A stretch of 64,000 bases of DNA from Paraphaeosphaeria minitans (Eukaryota; Ascomycota; Dothideomycetes; Pleosporales; Didymosphaeriaceae). This document shows, one piece after another, positions 32,290-43,971 of the stretch. The notes beneath the pieces were generated by a model. That model did no database searches. It had not been told where the DNA came from and saw only the letters and a list, made by a program, of their open reading frames with translations. Where the stretch lies: contig WJXW01000002.1 of the NCBI GenBank assembly GCA_015832175.1, positions 4,092,001-4,156,000 of the forward strand, in the 5' to 3' direction. Positions within the stretch are counted from its first letter, which is position 1. Each line of letters starts with the position of its first letter. Position numbers and translations under genes: made by a program.

Positions 32290-32992
32290 ATGAGAATTGG
32301 AAGGGGAGCATTGGGATTAGATCGGTAGGTGCTAGATGTATGATTGCATCGCAGGTACTGCTCTTGGTAGCATAAGATTATAATCAAGTTCTGCTATGAC
32401 ATATCCTCATTTCTCGTACGTACTGACCCATATTATTTTTAATTTGTAGCTCTGTAACAGACCTCTATCGAAACATCCAGGAAGCCTTCGCCATCGAAGC
32501 TCCAGGCGAATGAACCATTCAGACCAGACATCGATACCGTCAAGGCGATTGATAGAATTGGACAATTTTTCTCGTAGTGCACCAATTAGATAGAGCTCGT
32601 TGAGAATGGAATCATGCATGCCTCGAAACTTGATAGCCTTGAGATTACCCATGTACCTACCTAGTAAGAGTACCTACCTAGGAGGACCTAGCGTGTAGGT
32701 ACCGTAGGTACGGTGTCATTCCGCGCTAAAGCCAACCAGGATGCAGGGGAGAATCATGCTCACCTGCATCACCAACGACAGCAAAACATGCTCACCAGCA
32801 TCGCGCCCATGCAATCGCAAAAAGCCAAGCCAGGCCCCCACTCATTGCGGGGTACCATGTAGTCCCACTCTTCCAACGTCTTCGGAAGACCCGTCAACAA
32901 GCTCTGAAGACGTGGCACCTAAACTCAAGTACCATATTGAACTTCATGGGTGACGACGTGCTCGAAACAAAACACAGCGTCCCCTCGATACC
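32290..32992. other. Intergenic between convergent genes
   Basis: About 700 bp between two convergent genes. TACCTACCTAG-type motifs, related to the TAGG/CCTA repeats elsewhere in the window, cluster at 32653-32712. No gene was found. Confidence 0.5.
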
Positions 32993-33948
32993 TCAATAAA
33001 ACACAAACGCCCTCACCTCAATACTCTGCCTCGGAACCCCCGACCCGCGCGCACCCAGATCAAACGAACAGTGCGGTACAGCAAGCTCCTGGCCCTTCTC
33101 CGAATCGTATGCCTGGAATATCGCAATCTCAGAGTCCAGCTGGTCTGGCACCCAGTACCATTTGTGGCTTGGGCTGTAGTGAACCTGAAAGACCTCGTTG
33201 GCGACGGTTGGAAAGACCTCGTCGACGACATAGAGATCCGTCTCGCGATCTACGGAGCGAGGGTCGAGATAAGCCATGGGAAAGTCGCGGCAAGGGCCCG
33301 TGAGGGGCTTCCAGATGCTAAGTGCAAGTGTGAGCGGGTTTCTCGTGTACTAATGGTGAACAACAGCGCGCATACTTTACGACTTGGTATCGCGACTTCT
33401 TCACCTTCTCCTTGTCCTCCCCGAAATACTGCTCTAGTCGACTATCCAACTCTCGTGTCGTATAGTCTGCGTCAATTCAGCGCCCCGCGTCTCACAAAGG
33501 GCACAAACCATGGTGGCTTACCGATATGCGCGCTCAAACTCGGCTGCGCCTGGTCTTCATTATCCTCCCCCTTGTTCCTTTGCGGAAAGCTCACCGCCCT
33601 CTTCCTTAGCATCCAGTCGAAAATTGTAACATCATTCGCGCCCAGCGCTTTACACAGACTGCGGTGTAGCTCGGGGAGGTACACGCGTTCTATCCACGAG
33701 TCGTTGTCGAATAATTCTGGTTTCATGTCTCCGCTGTTGATATTGGCAATCTTCATCCCGTTTTCGGAGTAGCTGAGGGGAGAGTTGCGCAGGTCGTGGA
33801 TTTTGATGTTTTTGTAGGGCTCGATTTTGAAGTTGTTTTGCGGGAAGCCTGGCGGCGCTGCATAGTGGAGGATGTAGCCTTTCTCATCAGGGGGAGTGGC
33901 GGGATCTTTGACGATGTAGCGGACTGAGGCTAGGATATTGTCTGCCAT
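32993..33948 (-). CDS. asaB/CmcJ-like hydroxylase or methyltransferase family protein
   Basis: Three exons: 33522-33948, 33376-33466 and 32993-33317 (introns of 55 and 58 bp), 280 residues. The splices give SAHIDYTTRELDSRL and then YQVVNIWKPLTGPCRDFP. These fit a fungal family annotated as CmcJ-like (named from the cephamycin 7-alpha-methoxylation pathway) and including AsaB of aspergillic acid synthesis. Other family-like blocks are YILHYAAPPGFPQNNF, WIERVYLPELHRSL, TIFDWMLRKR, VHYSPSHKWYWVPDQ and ELAVPHCSFD. The HID motif created at the first junction is a candidate metal-binding site. No other biosynthetic gene (NRPS, PKS, P450) lies nearby, so it appears to stand alone here. The reaction and substrate are unknown. 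Confidence 0.82.
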
Positions 33949-34724
33949 GGCGAAGGATCAGATTTCGTAAATATGATGAAATTTAAAGAGGGGGAGAATA
34001 ACGGAGGGACAAGCTAAGGATGTGGAGGTTCCAACGAACGTTTTGTGTTGAATGCAAAACATTTCGTATCAAGAGGGTAGTGAGTGTTCGTTACAGCTTG
34101 CCAGCCAATCCCGAGGGTCTGCATGAGAATACGTGAGCACATTCGAGGGCGTTGCAGGTACTCTTGGCTGCATGTCTACGCGTACGTGTAGCCCTCGTGA
34201 TGAGCATCATATACCCAAATTCCGATGATGCCATCTGCAATAAGGGCTTACCACACCAATCAGTGACGCGTAATACACCACAGCAGTGCACCTGATCAAG
34301 TTTAACATGATCCTTGGACTCATTAGTTGTTTAATTTAATATAAAACTCGGTCCTTTCCCTTCCCTCGTATGCGACGATGTAGCTGTGCGTGCGCCTGTG
34401 GCGGTCACATATCTGCTTTGAGGGGTTTAACAATTTCTCCAGCAATGAAAGACCAACGCCATGATCAAGACAAGTTCCGAGTACTGGTTGTGTGCGCAAA
34501 TTAGAGAAAGAAAACGCGGCATCCCTACTAAGATGTCAAACTAGACAACCAGCCGAGTAGACACTCAACTGGTTGAAACGCTGAACAACATAGAAACAGC
34601 CAGCACGACATTTACCCTGAGCTACTGTACAAATACCCCTTTACAAACCCTCTTGTGCTTCCATCCGACCACAAGCATCCAACTACCACTCTCACAACTT
34701 TATCCAATATCGCTTTTTGATACA
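33949..34724. other. Divergent intergenic region, no supported gene
   Basis: About 780 bp between the asaB-like gene and a small plus-strand gene. Short open frames (for example 34091-34291, minus) show no family features. The rightmost part is pyrimidine-rich, like a fungal leader. Confidence 0.45.
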
Positions 34725-34997
34725 ATGGCACCCACCCAGCCCTGGTAGGCTTCCCACATGTCAAATCCACCTTTTTATCCACTCATAAATCCACAGGAAG
34801 TCCTTTTGGCCCCCGGCCGAGAAAGTCGCCGACCAAACCGATGTCATCCCCGAGGGCATCTCCGCTGAGGAGGTCACCAACCAGCGTGCCTACGGCAGCC
34901 ACGCTTCGAACTCCAAGGGCCGCATTGTGCACCTCAAGAATTGTGAGTCGTTATTGGAGATTTGGTGGACTGACCAAAACTGACCTGATCAAAAGGA
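34725..34997 (+). CDS. Very small hypothetical protein (55 aa), two introns
   Basis: Exons 34725-34744, 34797-34942 and 34996-34997; the last two bases complete a TGA stop across the second intron. The protein starts MAPTQPWKSFWPPAEKVADQ, continues with DVIPEGISAEEVTNQRAYGS and ends KGRIVHLKN. Support comes from good splice signals (GTAGGC to CACAG; GTGAGT, CTGAC, AAAAG), phase agreement and codon composition rich in C/G at third positions across exon 2. Reading through intron 2 would add about 13 residues. No known domain was recognised. It is too short for most gene finders. Confidence 0.55.
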
Positions 34998-36649
34998 TTA
35001 GATGGGACCTCCCAGGTAAGGGGAGCGTACTGTTCGAGGAGATGAGACATGAGACAAAAGAGGGGACTCAGTATGTCTAGCTATTTTTGATAGCAACTAA
35101 ACCTTTCGTGCCCTACGTGCTTTCCCACCCGTATACCTCCATAGCCACACTGCATCACTTCCCCAGCCCACTGCCAAATCTCCCTCACAAAACTCTCCAT
35201 CAACTCCCCACTCGCTGGATCTTTAGGTGTAAATATCGCACTCCCGTACCATCCCGCATTACCAAAATCCCCATGTACAAATTACAAATAGTTACATGCA
35301 CCTCCCCACTTCATCATCCCCTTCGCTCTGCCTAACTCTGGATTATCCTCAACAACAAGCAGTCCACCCAGCGCGTGATTGATCTCACTCGCCGGCAAGT
35401 CCCCCCGCAAGCGCACCAGTCATACCCTCAAAGACAGACGAAGTGTGTCGCAGAGCCTCGATTGACTTTGACCCCTCGCTGAACTGCGTGCTGGCTGCGG
35501 ACTCAAGATGCCGCAACCGGAGCCGCTCGCGTGGATCAGCACTGCGCGGAGGGTGATATGTTTACTGGGCTGAGCGAACGTGAGGGGGGGGGGCGGGGGG
35601 CTGATGTGATGAGGGGCTGAGCGGCGTGGGGGTGGCGTTAGATATGTGGAGGTGGGTAGGTAAGGGGTAGGATAAGTACCATCTCGATTTACGGCCATGC
35701 AGACGACCCCGAGCACTTTTCTGTCGTCGCTACCTACTTGTCGCTTCATCCAATCTTCGTTCCCAGGTTGTTTTTTTGTTGGATTTCCGAGGACCGTGTT
35801 TGTTGGGTTCAGCCTATTCACTGCTTGGAGGATTATCCAACCCTGTACCGGCCTCTCGCTGCATGTGCGTCGTTTGCGAGCCATGCGTCGCTCTCAAATG
35901 CTCTTTGTCGCCAAGGTGCCTCGCATTTAGACGACACCGTTATGCGCTAGAACATGCCCGGAAACGACGAGTAAGAGGACGAATAATCGAATATCCGCTC
36001 CGCCGAACATGGCCTCCGCCGTACCGATCGCGTGGACAGAACCAGAACCTCTAGGAAAATCCACAGCGGATTTTAGAACAAACATTCTAGTGCGTAGTAA
36101 TCTTAGTGAGACCACCATCATCTTCACACGATCACACAGTGAGAGCCTTGAGAACGATGAACTTTCATTTTCCATGTGCCAGCAAAAGACCCCCCACAAA
36201 TACACCATCAGGCACTAGTGTACACACCAATCGTATTAGAAGAAGACAAAACAACTAGAGCCTATCTTTTCAAGTCTGCGCGCGGGTCCGCTCAAGTAGC
36301 GCACACACGCGCAACTTGGCTGCGGAATGTTTTTGAGACCATGATATCCTCAGACCCAGAGGAGCAAACCCGGAGTAGAAATTGAGTGCTTGTTGTCTCG
36401 TAGAAGCCATAGAGTACCCAAAGGTCCAAGATCGGACAGAATCTCGTGACAGGGCACTCCTGACAAGTGTGAAGCTAGAAAAACACCAATCGACAGAGAT
36501 CCCACCCTAGTAACGCGTGCCGGTGTATTTCATCATGCTACGTGAGCTCATTTCCCAAGGTTGGCGAGATACGACTATACTTCCGTCTGGCTGAACGTAT
36601 CGGTAAAGGGGAGCAGACCCCTCACGCCTGATTGATACGTAAGGAACTC
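34998..36649. other. Long intergenic stretch, no supported gene
   Basis: About 1.65 kb. Only weak open frames are present, none with family-like sequence. A G-rich run (35583-35600, about ten G, one C, six G) is the most unusual local feature. The right end is the 3' flank of the SR-protein gene. Confidence 0.45.
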
Positions 36650-37952
36650 CTAGTAGCGGCCGCGAGGAGGGTAGTCGCCCTCGTAAGGAGGACGCCCGCC
36701 AGCAGGGGAACGAGGGCGTCCGCTGCCACCACGAGGAGATGGTGGGCGAGCCTCGTAGGGAGGACGGCCACCATGACCGTTCATGTACGGATCTTCGTAG
36801 CGGCGCGGAGGAGGTCCACGAGATTCGTACGGGTCTGCATCGTAGCGAGGACGGGGAGCGCTGAAATTATCAGCAAGGCCTCGGTGAGGAGGCGAACGCC
36901 CATACCTGTCGCGACTATCATAGAAGTCACGTGGCGGAGGAGTGCGACGGCGGTAGTCATCACGACGCGGGCTGTAGCCGCGCGGCGGGCCTCGACGGTC
37001 GTAGTATTCGTCATACGGCGCCGGTGGGTAACCACGACGGCCCATAGGAGAGCGCGAACGGTACCTGTCACGGCCGCGATCATCTGGCCCACCGGGCCCA
37101 CCACCGTAGGGTGCGCGAGGCTTGAACGGAGGCGGCGGGGGCGGGTCGGACACGTCCTGGGTGCACTTGACCTCTTGTCCCTTGAACTCACGACGGTCGA
37201 GCTTCTCGACGGCTGTCTGGAGATCGGTGGCCGTCTCGTACTCGACGAATCTGCCTTGGTTAGAAGTAAGCCTGGGCTGGGCTGTGGTAGGCTTACCCAG
37301 TGCCGTCACGTTCGCGGCCAACTTCGGAATAGACGACGTCCAGTCCAGACTGACGGGCAAAGTCTTTGAGATCCTGTAGACGCCAGGTTAAAGGGAGTCC
37401 AAATCCAGAGACGCAGGAACGGGGAGTACGCTGAACAAAGCCTTTCCAGTTTGTGGATATACGGCGCTAACCAGAAAGACAGGAAATCCAAGAATCGGGG
37501 TATCTAACCTGCCAGCTAGTCTCCACGGGAAGATTGGCAATCCTCATCCTGAAGGGAGTACGGCGAGGGCGCGGGGCGGCACGCTCGTTGGGGGTGAAGT
37601 TTTCGTTGCGACGGGATCCCCGCGCGAATTGGACGATGAGGCGCTCGCCCATGAAGTCGGATCCATCTATGTCAGTCAGGAGGTGCATTGGGCGTCAGCG
37701 AATTCTGTACATACGAAAGGCTGGCGCAAGTTAGCATGGAAGCCATCGGAGGGGAAAGTGAAGTCGCTTACCAGGGACAACGTCGCGCGCGTCCATCGCG
37801 TCCTTGTACTCGATGAAGCCGAAGCCATTCATGAGCTTGATCTCGGTGATCTCGCCAGTGCCATGGGTCTGGAAATGGGCCTCGACGTCGGCCTTGGTGG
37901 CATTGCGCGGGAGGTTGCCCAGGTAGAGGCGGGTGCTAGACACCTCGGTCAT
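36650..37952 (-). CDS. SR-family splicing factor with two RRMs and an RS/RGG-like tail
   Basis: Five exons: 37772-37952, 37715-37720 (6 nt), 37509-37666, 37297-37373 and 36650-37250; 340 residues. RRM1 reads RLYLGNLPRNATKADVEAHF (RNP2) then NGFGFIEYKDAMDARDVVP, and the 6-nt exon supplies the A-F-H that completes VVPAFHGSDFMGERL. RRM2 starts FRMRIANLPVETSWQ, continues across a splice with DLKDFARQSGLDVVYSEVG and ends DGTGFVEYETATDLQTAVEK. The tail is rich in Arg, Ser, Pro, Tyr, Asp and Gly (YRSRSPMGRRGYPP). The architecture matches S. pombe Srp2 and human SRSF4/5/6-type proteins, which bind exonic enhancers and recruit the spliceosome in the nucleus. Skipping the 6-nt exon would keep frame but break the RRM1 loop. 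Confidence 0.9.
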
Positions 37953-38935
37953 GGCGGCTTTGTGCGGTCCTTGTCAGCGGGAGCCTAGCCTGGAGGTGGA
38001 AGTGAGCGAGAGGTGCAGAATGGAAGGAGCCTGTGCAGAATACAATCGGGGACTCAGGGCCAAGCGGGATGGGGCTGCGACAGTGAAAGATGCGAAAGCG
38101 AGCGGGCTGGCCAGACTGCGCGGAGGCAGGTTCCCAGGAAGACGCGCGAGTCGAACATGGTAGAGAGCAGCGGCGTGTCGTACCTTGGAGAGCAACTGAT
38201 GGCCTGGGTGGAAAGGTTGCGACCTGTAGAGATGGGCAGGCGACACGGGAAACCTTGCGCGGCGGGGCCTAGATAAGTCTGCGCGGGTTAATGGACAGAA
38301 CGACACCAGACTGGATCAGCAACGGGGTTGTAGAGATGAGGTGGGTGGCGGGGGTCGATGGTTCGCTTTGCGCGGCCGATGAAGAGTCGGGCGGTGCAGT
38401 CGAGGCGTTGACCGGTTGGGTGAAGCGAACAAAACCCCAGACTTGGCACACGTCACGTGGACAGGGCTAGCGAAGGCGGCGAGGCGCTGAGAGACATTCT
38501 CGCCAGAAAATCAAAGGGCACAATGAATATACATCGGAGAGCTTAGAATAAATGGCCACGTCTGCTTCTCTGGGGCCATTGGTAGGCTGCGCACACCGGA
38601 ATCGTTTTGGGCATCAAAGTAGGGTTCACTGCTCAGCCCGTCTGGGATGTAGGGGTCAACTCAGTGGCTCTAGATGCCTTACCAGCTCAGCAATATCTAC
38701 TGGTAGAGCGCACATGCAACGGAACGCTTTAGATGGATGTCTGGCCGGCTGGTATCTAGCCGAATATATGCATTGATCGGTGGCCTTGCCGGACGAGCGA
38801 TCCGGTATCCAGATACAGCCACCGTGGAAATCCTGAACCATGCCTAGTGTACAAGGTCTCAATCGAACAACAGGTATACCAACAACTCCGCGTATTTCGA
38901 AAGCCAAGAATGCAGCGCAGGAGAAGCCTCTCAGC
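37953..38935. other. Intergenic: SR-protein promoter and ETF-QO 3' flank
   Basis: About 980 bp. No supported gene was found; open frames on both strands are short and lack family features. The leader and promoter of the SR-protein gene must lie in the left part. Confidence 0.5.
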
Positions 38936-40865
38936 TTAAGTCAATACATACTTGGGGCCCTCGCCGCCTTGAGGAGTGGCCCAGTTGATGTCCTGATCCG
39001 GTACCTTGATGTCGCATGTCTTGCAGTGAACGCAGCTGCAAATTGTTAGCCTTGCCATGCACACAGTGCGGGGTTTAAACTTACTTTTGGGCATTGATCT
39101 GAAATCTGACGCCCAACTCCTTGCTATCGTCCTCGACATACTCGTACACTCCAGCGGGGCAGAATCGGTTCTCGACGCCCTTGTACTTGGTCCACTCCTT
39201 TTGAGCATGCGCATCCCAGTCCTTGACTTGCAGATGGACGGGCTGGTCTTCTTCGTGGTTGGTGCCGCTGCGACTGACACTTGTCAAGATGTCGAAGCTA
39301 ATCTTACCATCTGGCTTAGGGTACTCGATCTTCTGGCACTCGTCCGCGGTCTTAGTGGCCGCATGGTCGGGGTTTCCGTGCTTCAGTGTCCAGGGCGTCT
39401 TACCTCGGAAGACGTATGCCTCTAGACCTGAATATGCAATACCACCATAGAATCCAAGCTTATGGAAAGACGGTCGCATGTTTCGCACCTGCTTCAACTC
39501 TGACCAGATGGTCGAATTGCGCAGCTTGTCCTCGTAATCGTACAGGAACACAGAGCCCTCTGGGTTGCTCTGCAAAGCGTCCCATGTGGCGTCGGCTGCA
39601 AGCATGCCAGACCGCATCGCCGTGTGCGTGCCCTTGATCTTGGGTACGTTCAAGAAGCCGGCCGTGTCACCAATCAAAGCGCCACCAGGGAACGCGCATT
39701 TCGGTATTGACTGGAAGCCACCCTCTACAAGTGTCCTAGCTCCGTATGATATGCACTTGCCCCCCTCAAGGAAATCGCGGTAGTAGGGGTGCTGCTTCAT
39801 TTTCTGGAACTCGCCGTAGGGTGCCAGCCATGGGTTGGGGTAGTCCAGGCCTGTTACCAAGCCAATGCTCACCATGTTGTCTCCAAAGTGATACATCCAA
39901 CCACCGCCATAGGTATCCTTGGGCAAAGGGTATCCCATGGAGTGCGCTACCAGGCCAGACTGGAATTTCTCGGGTTGTATTTCCCAGATTTCCTTGATCC
40001 CAAGTGCGTAAGTTTGATGCTGGCTGTCGCGTCTTAGATCGTACTTCTTGATGACTTGCTTTGAAAGGCTGCCGTGACAACCCTCACCAAGCAACGTCAC
40101 ACGAGCGTGAAATTCCATGCCACGCTCGAACGAGTCCTTGGGGTTGCCGTCTCTGCCGATGCCGAGATCGTTTGTTGCAACACCCTTGACGGCACCTTCG
40201 TGGTCATACAGGATCTCCGAGGCCGCGAAGCCGGGGTATACCTCCACACCAACCTCCTCTGCCCGCTCGCCAAGCCATTTCACCAGCTGATTCAGGCTTA
40301 TTATGTAGTTGCCGTGGTTGTTCATCTGCGGTGGCTTTGGCATCCAGATGGAGCCTGTCTTGGTGAGGAAGCGCATGCGATCTTCTTTGGCCGGTGTGAT
40401 GTGCTCGTAGCGGTTGGGGTTGTCCTCTGACCTCCAGTCGGGAAGAAGCTCATCGAGCGCGGACGGCTCAATGACGTTGCCAGAGACAATGTGGTCGCCC
40501 AACTCTCCAGCCTTCTCCAGCACCAACACCCGAAAGTCCTCGTTGCCAGCCTTGTTGGCCAGTTGCTTTAGCTTGATGGCAGCCGACAGGCCTGCAGGCC
40601 CGCCACCGACAATGCAAACATCGACCTCGTCTGCTTCGCGTTCAATCTGCCGTGGGTCGTCATCGCGGATTTGGGCGAATCGAGTGCGGGCGGTGGAGGA
40701 TATGGCCCTTCGTTGGCCAGCAATTCGCAGCGCGGGACTGTAGGCGCCCTGCAATGATTGTGTTCGCTGCACGGTGGAGGAAAACGTGCGAGGCGCAAAC
40801 TTCGTGGCGGGTGGCAACGGGAGGAGGCGTCGAGGAAGCGACGCTGCGAGTGACCGGGAAGCCAT
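38936..40865 (-). CDS. CIR2: Electron transfer flavoprotein-ubiquinone oxidoreductase, mitochondrial
   Basis: An inner-membrane enzyme passing electrons from ETF (fatty-acid and amino-acid oxidation) to ubiquinone. Two exons, 39085-40865 and 38936-39035 (49-bp intron), 626 residues. The N-terminus is a mitochondrial presequence rich in Arg, Ser and Ala. FAD binding: [19 protein letters not shown], followed by [19 protein letters not shown]. Further blocks include [19 protein letters not shown] and [20 protein letters not shown]. The [4Fe-4S] cysteines are in [10 protein letters not shown] and, across the splice, [14 protein letters not shown]. The last exon ends [10 protein letters not shown]. 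Without the final exon, three of the four cluster ligands would be lost. Assignment is very secure. Confidence 0.96.
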
Positions 40866-42692
40866 TGAGGCAGATCGGTGAGGGTGCAGGCGTGGACGGA
40901 AGAAAGAAGAGCATAAAAGCTCACAACCCCATTCTTGAATTCACAGGGCGCTGGGCCATTCATGACGCTGTTCCCGGTTTCGGTTGCTCCTCCGCAGGCC
41001 GAGGTTGCGCTAACCGGAAAATGGATCGCTGATTGTAAACCGACAATACGCGCCTCTTCACTGGCCACTTTGTCCATTTGTCCATTCGTTCGGTTGCCCA
41101 GTTGTCCTCAAGAGACGCCTCTTCTAGGAGACGCTCTTGTAAAAGACTCGACCTACCTCTCCAGCGCCGTAGATGCTGCTCTCGTCCAGATTGTCGCAAG
41201 ACCACAAGACAAAGCCTGCCCCCATCTTTCGGCGGGGTTTCAGGGTTTCGCCGACACAGCACGTTTTGGCCGATGAAAGAAGGTGGAACAACCTATCACG
41301 TGCCAAGAAAACACCACAAGTTGATGGGAGCGTGTGATGTACAGTTGCGATGTGCTATTCTCCGATCGAGCGCCGCCAGCAGCACAATCTCTGGACGAGC
41401 CACACTCTCTGGACGAGCCACACCTCTGGACGAGCCACACCTCTGGACGAGCCACACTCTCTGGACGAGCCACAACCTCTGGACGAGCGCTGTCTTAGTC
41501 TTCGCCGTCGGGTTTCAGTCTTGGCTCCTGTCAGTACTGAGTACCGGGTGCACACGCGTCGCATCGCTTCCTCCCAGTCGCGACCTGGGTCTACGGTATC
41601 ATAACTGGGTCGATTCTCTCTGCCGTTTACTGTCGAGACGGCCACCTATCGGACTACACGGTCACCTATCAGATTGCAATGCGATGCTGATCGAGCCCAG
41701 ACCATCGGCGTGAAATGAAACCCAACCTGGGGCAAACGCCCGCACTGACGGCTGTGCATGCTGGATCACCGTTGTTCTGCATGTTTGCTCAAGATGAAAA
41801 ACCCTTGATATTCACCAGAAGTGACGCGTACGCGTTCGAAGCTCTGAGAAGTTTGCAACAGTACACTAATGCGGACTTCGTATAGGTACCATACCCCTTC
41901 TCTGCTTCGTGCAAGACTACCGTACCTTCACACGTCCAGAACACCATCTCACGTGCGCATACCCTGGGGTTGACCTGAGGCTCCAAGCCGTGACGCTCTT
42001 CCAGGGCTCGGGCTACTTTGAAACCGGGTAAGCTTCAAGACCTCCTGATCCACTGGGGTGCCTCGGTCACATCAAACTCATGCGTTTGAACAAGCTTTTT
42101 CGCTCGTTCCCCCGCATCCTGGCCTGTCTGTTACAGCATCTCCGACAGCGGGCGTTGGGGCTACAGTTTGACATCACTCGACCGTATTGGCCCGCTTAGC
42201 CCCCGACAACACCACCGGCCGTGCATGGCCCTGGCTCGGCGTCATCCATTGCGCTTTGCACGTTATTCTGTGCCATCTCCTATCCTCGCCCACACGTTCG
42301 ATGCCTAAGCTAAGCTTTCGTTCCTGTAAGAGAAAACTGGGCCTCTTGGAGGTGACTTCCCTTGCGAGCCTAGAACCTCAAGGCTTCTCAGGCATGGAAT
42401 GTTAGATGCACGCGGGATGTGCCTAAAGGAGGGTCTGGTTGCTTGTCTTGGGCGAACATGACATCGGTTTGCTTCTAAATATGCACACCAGGTCAAAGCG
42501 GCTGGAGTGTATATATCCCATCGCCAACCATCCCACTAACAAATCCTCACTCCATCCCACGCCCAGTCCAGTCCTTCAGTTTCTTCGTGCAGTGCACTTT
42601 TCATTACATTCCTTTCTTCGAGAGCTGAGCTCACTATTCTTTTTCATTAACTTCCAATTGCTCACTTTATCAACACTCCGATTATCTTCAAC
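40866..42692. other. Intergenic with a tandem repeat, no supported gene
   Basis: About 1.8 kb between divergent genes. The 211-codon frame at 41078-41713 runs through the repeat array and shows no family features, so it is not called. The last 200 bp, with pyrimidine-rich tracts, form the leader of the secreted-protein gene. Confidence 0.5.
41388..41488. repeat. Short tandem repeat with core CTGGACGAGC, six copies
   Basis: Six copies of CTCTGGACGAGCCACA-like units, spaced irregularly at about 15-18 bp, so the reading phase shifts between copies. Confidence 0.85.
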
Positions 42693-43971
42693 ATGAAGAC
42701 CTCAATCCCTCTCCTCACCCTCCTTTCCGCGGCTCTCGTGACCGCCGCTCCAGCTCCCTTTGTCAAGCCTGGGCCTGTTGTCACAACCGGTACCGAGAAC
42801 CTCGCTATTCCACAGCCCAACATCGGACGCCGCGAGGTCGTTACCGACTTTGAAAAGCGAACACTTCTCATGATGGCACGTAACAGGGCCGGCAACGCCG
42901 ACGCCCAAGCTGCTGGCCAGGACAACCAAGCAGCAGGAGATGCCGCCAACCAGGATGCAGCCAATGCCGGCCAAAGCAAGGAAAAGAAGAACAAGCAAAA
43001 CCAGCAAGCTCAACAAGCCGCTGCAGAACAACAAGCTGCTGCAGACCAACAAGCTGCCGCGGGCCAACAAGCTGGTGCAGGCGCCACAGGAAATGCCACC
43101 GATGTCGCCGGAAACGCTGGTACGTAACGCTTGGGTACGAGGCTAACGAATTCTATGCATGGAAACCTAGTACCAGCCCTCACTTCTCTGACATTCACTG
43201 ACTTTACACCTTATAGGCAGCGGCAAGAAACACGACAAGGGAAAGAAGAACAAGAACAATGACAACGACACCAACGCAGCAGCAGACCAAGCTGCCGCAG
43301 GAGCCGCCGGCAATGCTACCGACGTAGCTGGCCATGCTGGAAAGGGCAAAGGAAACGGAAAGAAGCACCACAAGAACAAGGGCAACGCTGCCGCCGATCA
43401 AGCTACCGCGGACCAGGCTGCTGCTGGGGCCGCTGGAAACGCTACCGACGTAGCTGGCCATGCTGGAAAGGGCAAAGGAAACGGAAAGAAGGACCACAAG
43501 AATAAGGGTAACGCTGCCGCCGATCAAGCTGCGGCTGGAAACGCCACTGCTGCCGCCGGAGGTTCTGCTCTCGTCAACAACGGCATCGCAGCAGCCGGCA
43601 ACGGAACCTCGAACCACGGCAATGGAGAGAAGAACAACGGCAAAGGCAACAACGGTAAGAAGCACGACAACGGCAAGGGTAACGGCGCGAACGCTCAGGC
43701 CAATGCTGGAGGCGCATCTGCTCTCGAGGAGGGGCTCGCGGCTCTCCAGCAGGGCACTGGCGGTGCTGGAGGTGCTGGAGGTGCTGGTGGTGCGAACGAC
43801 ATCCTCTCTCAGCTCACTAGCGCTCTCTCTGGCATCCTCGGAGGCGGTGCCGCGGGTGCTGGGGCTGGGGCTGGGGCCGGAGCCGGAGCTGGCGCTGCTG
43901 CAGCAAGCCAGAAGGGCAGCCAGTCTGCTGCCGACGCGCAGGGTGCTGGTGGTCTTCTCCAGCTCGCCTGA
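42693..43971 (+). CDS. Secreted Ala/Gly/Lys-rich repeat protein
   Basis: Two exons, 42693-43119 and 43217-43971 (97-bp intron, GTACGT to TTATAG), 393 residues. Signal peptide: MKTSIPLLTLLSAALVTAAP. Two dibasic Kex2-type sites follow (GRRE and EKRT), so a propeptide of about 40 residues is likely. The mature chain has no cysteine and is dominated by Ala, Gly, Gln, Asn and Lys. A QAAAEQQ/ADQQ-type stretch leads into two copies of a 42-residue unit (126-bp period) containing AAGNATDVAGHAGKGKGNGK. The C-terminal third is Gly/Ala-rich with one more ordered helix-like piece (ANDILSQLTSALSGILGG). NAT and NGT sequons occur. It looks like an extracellular or wall-associated low-complexity protein. Exon 2 lacks an ATG and is missed by simple start-to-stop scans. 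Confidence 0.8.

Noticed and set aside
41078..41713. A 211-codon plus frame
   Set aside because: It starts in the ETF-QO upstream region, runs through the CTGGACGAGC tandem repeat, and lacks a signal peptide, domain or codon-bias support.
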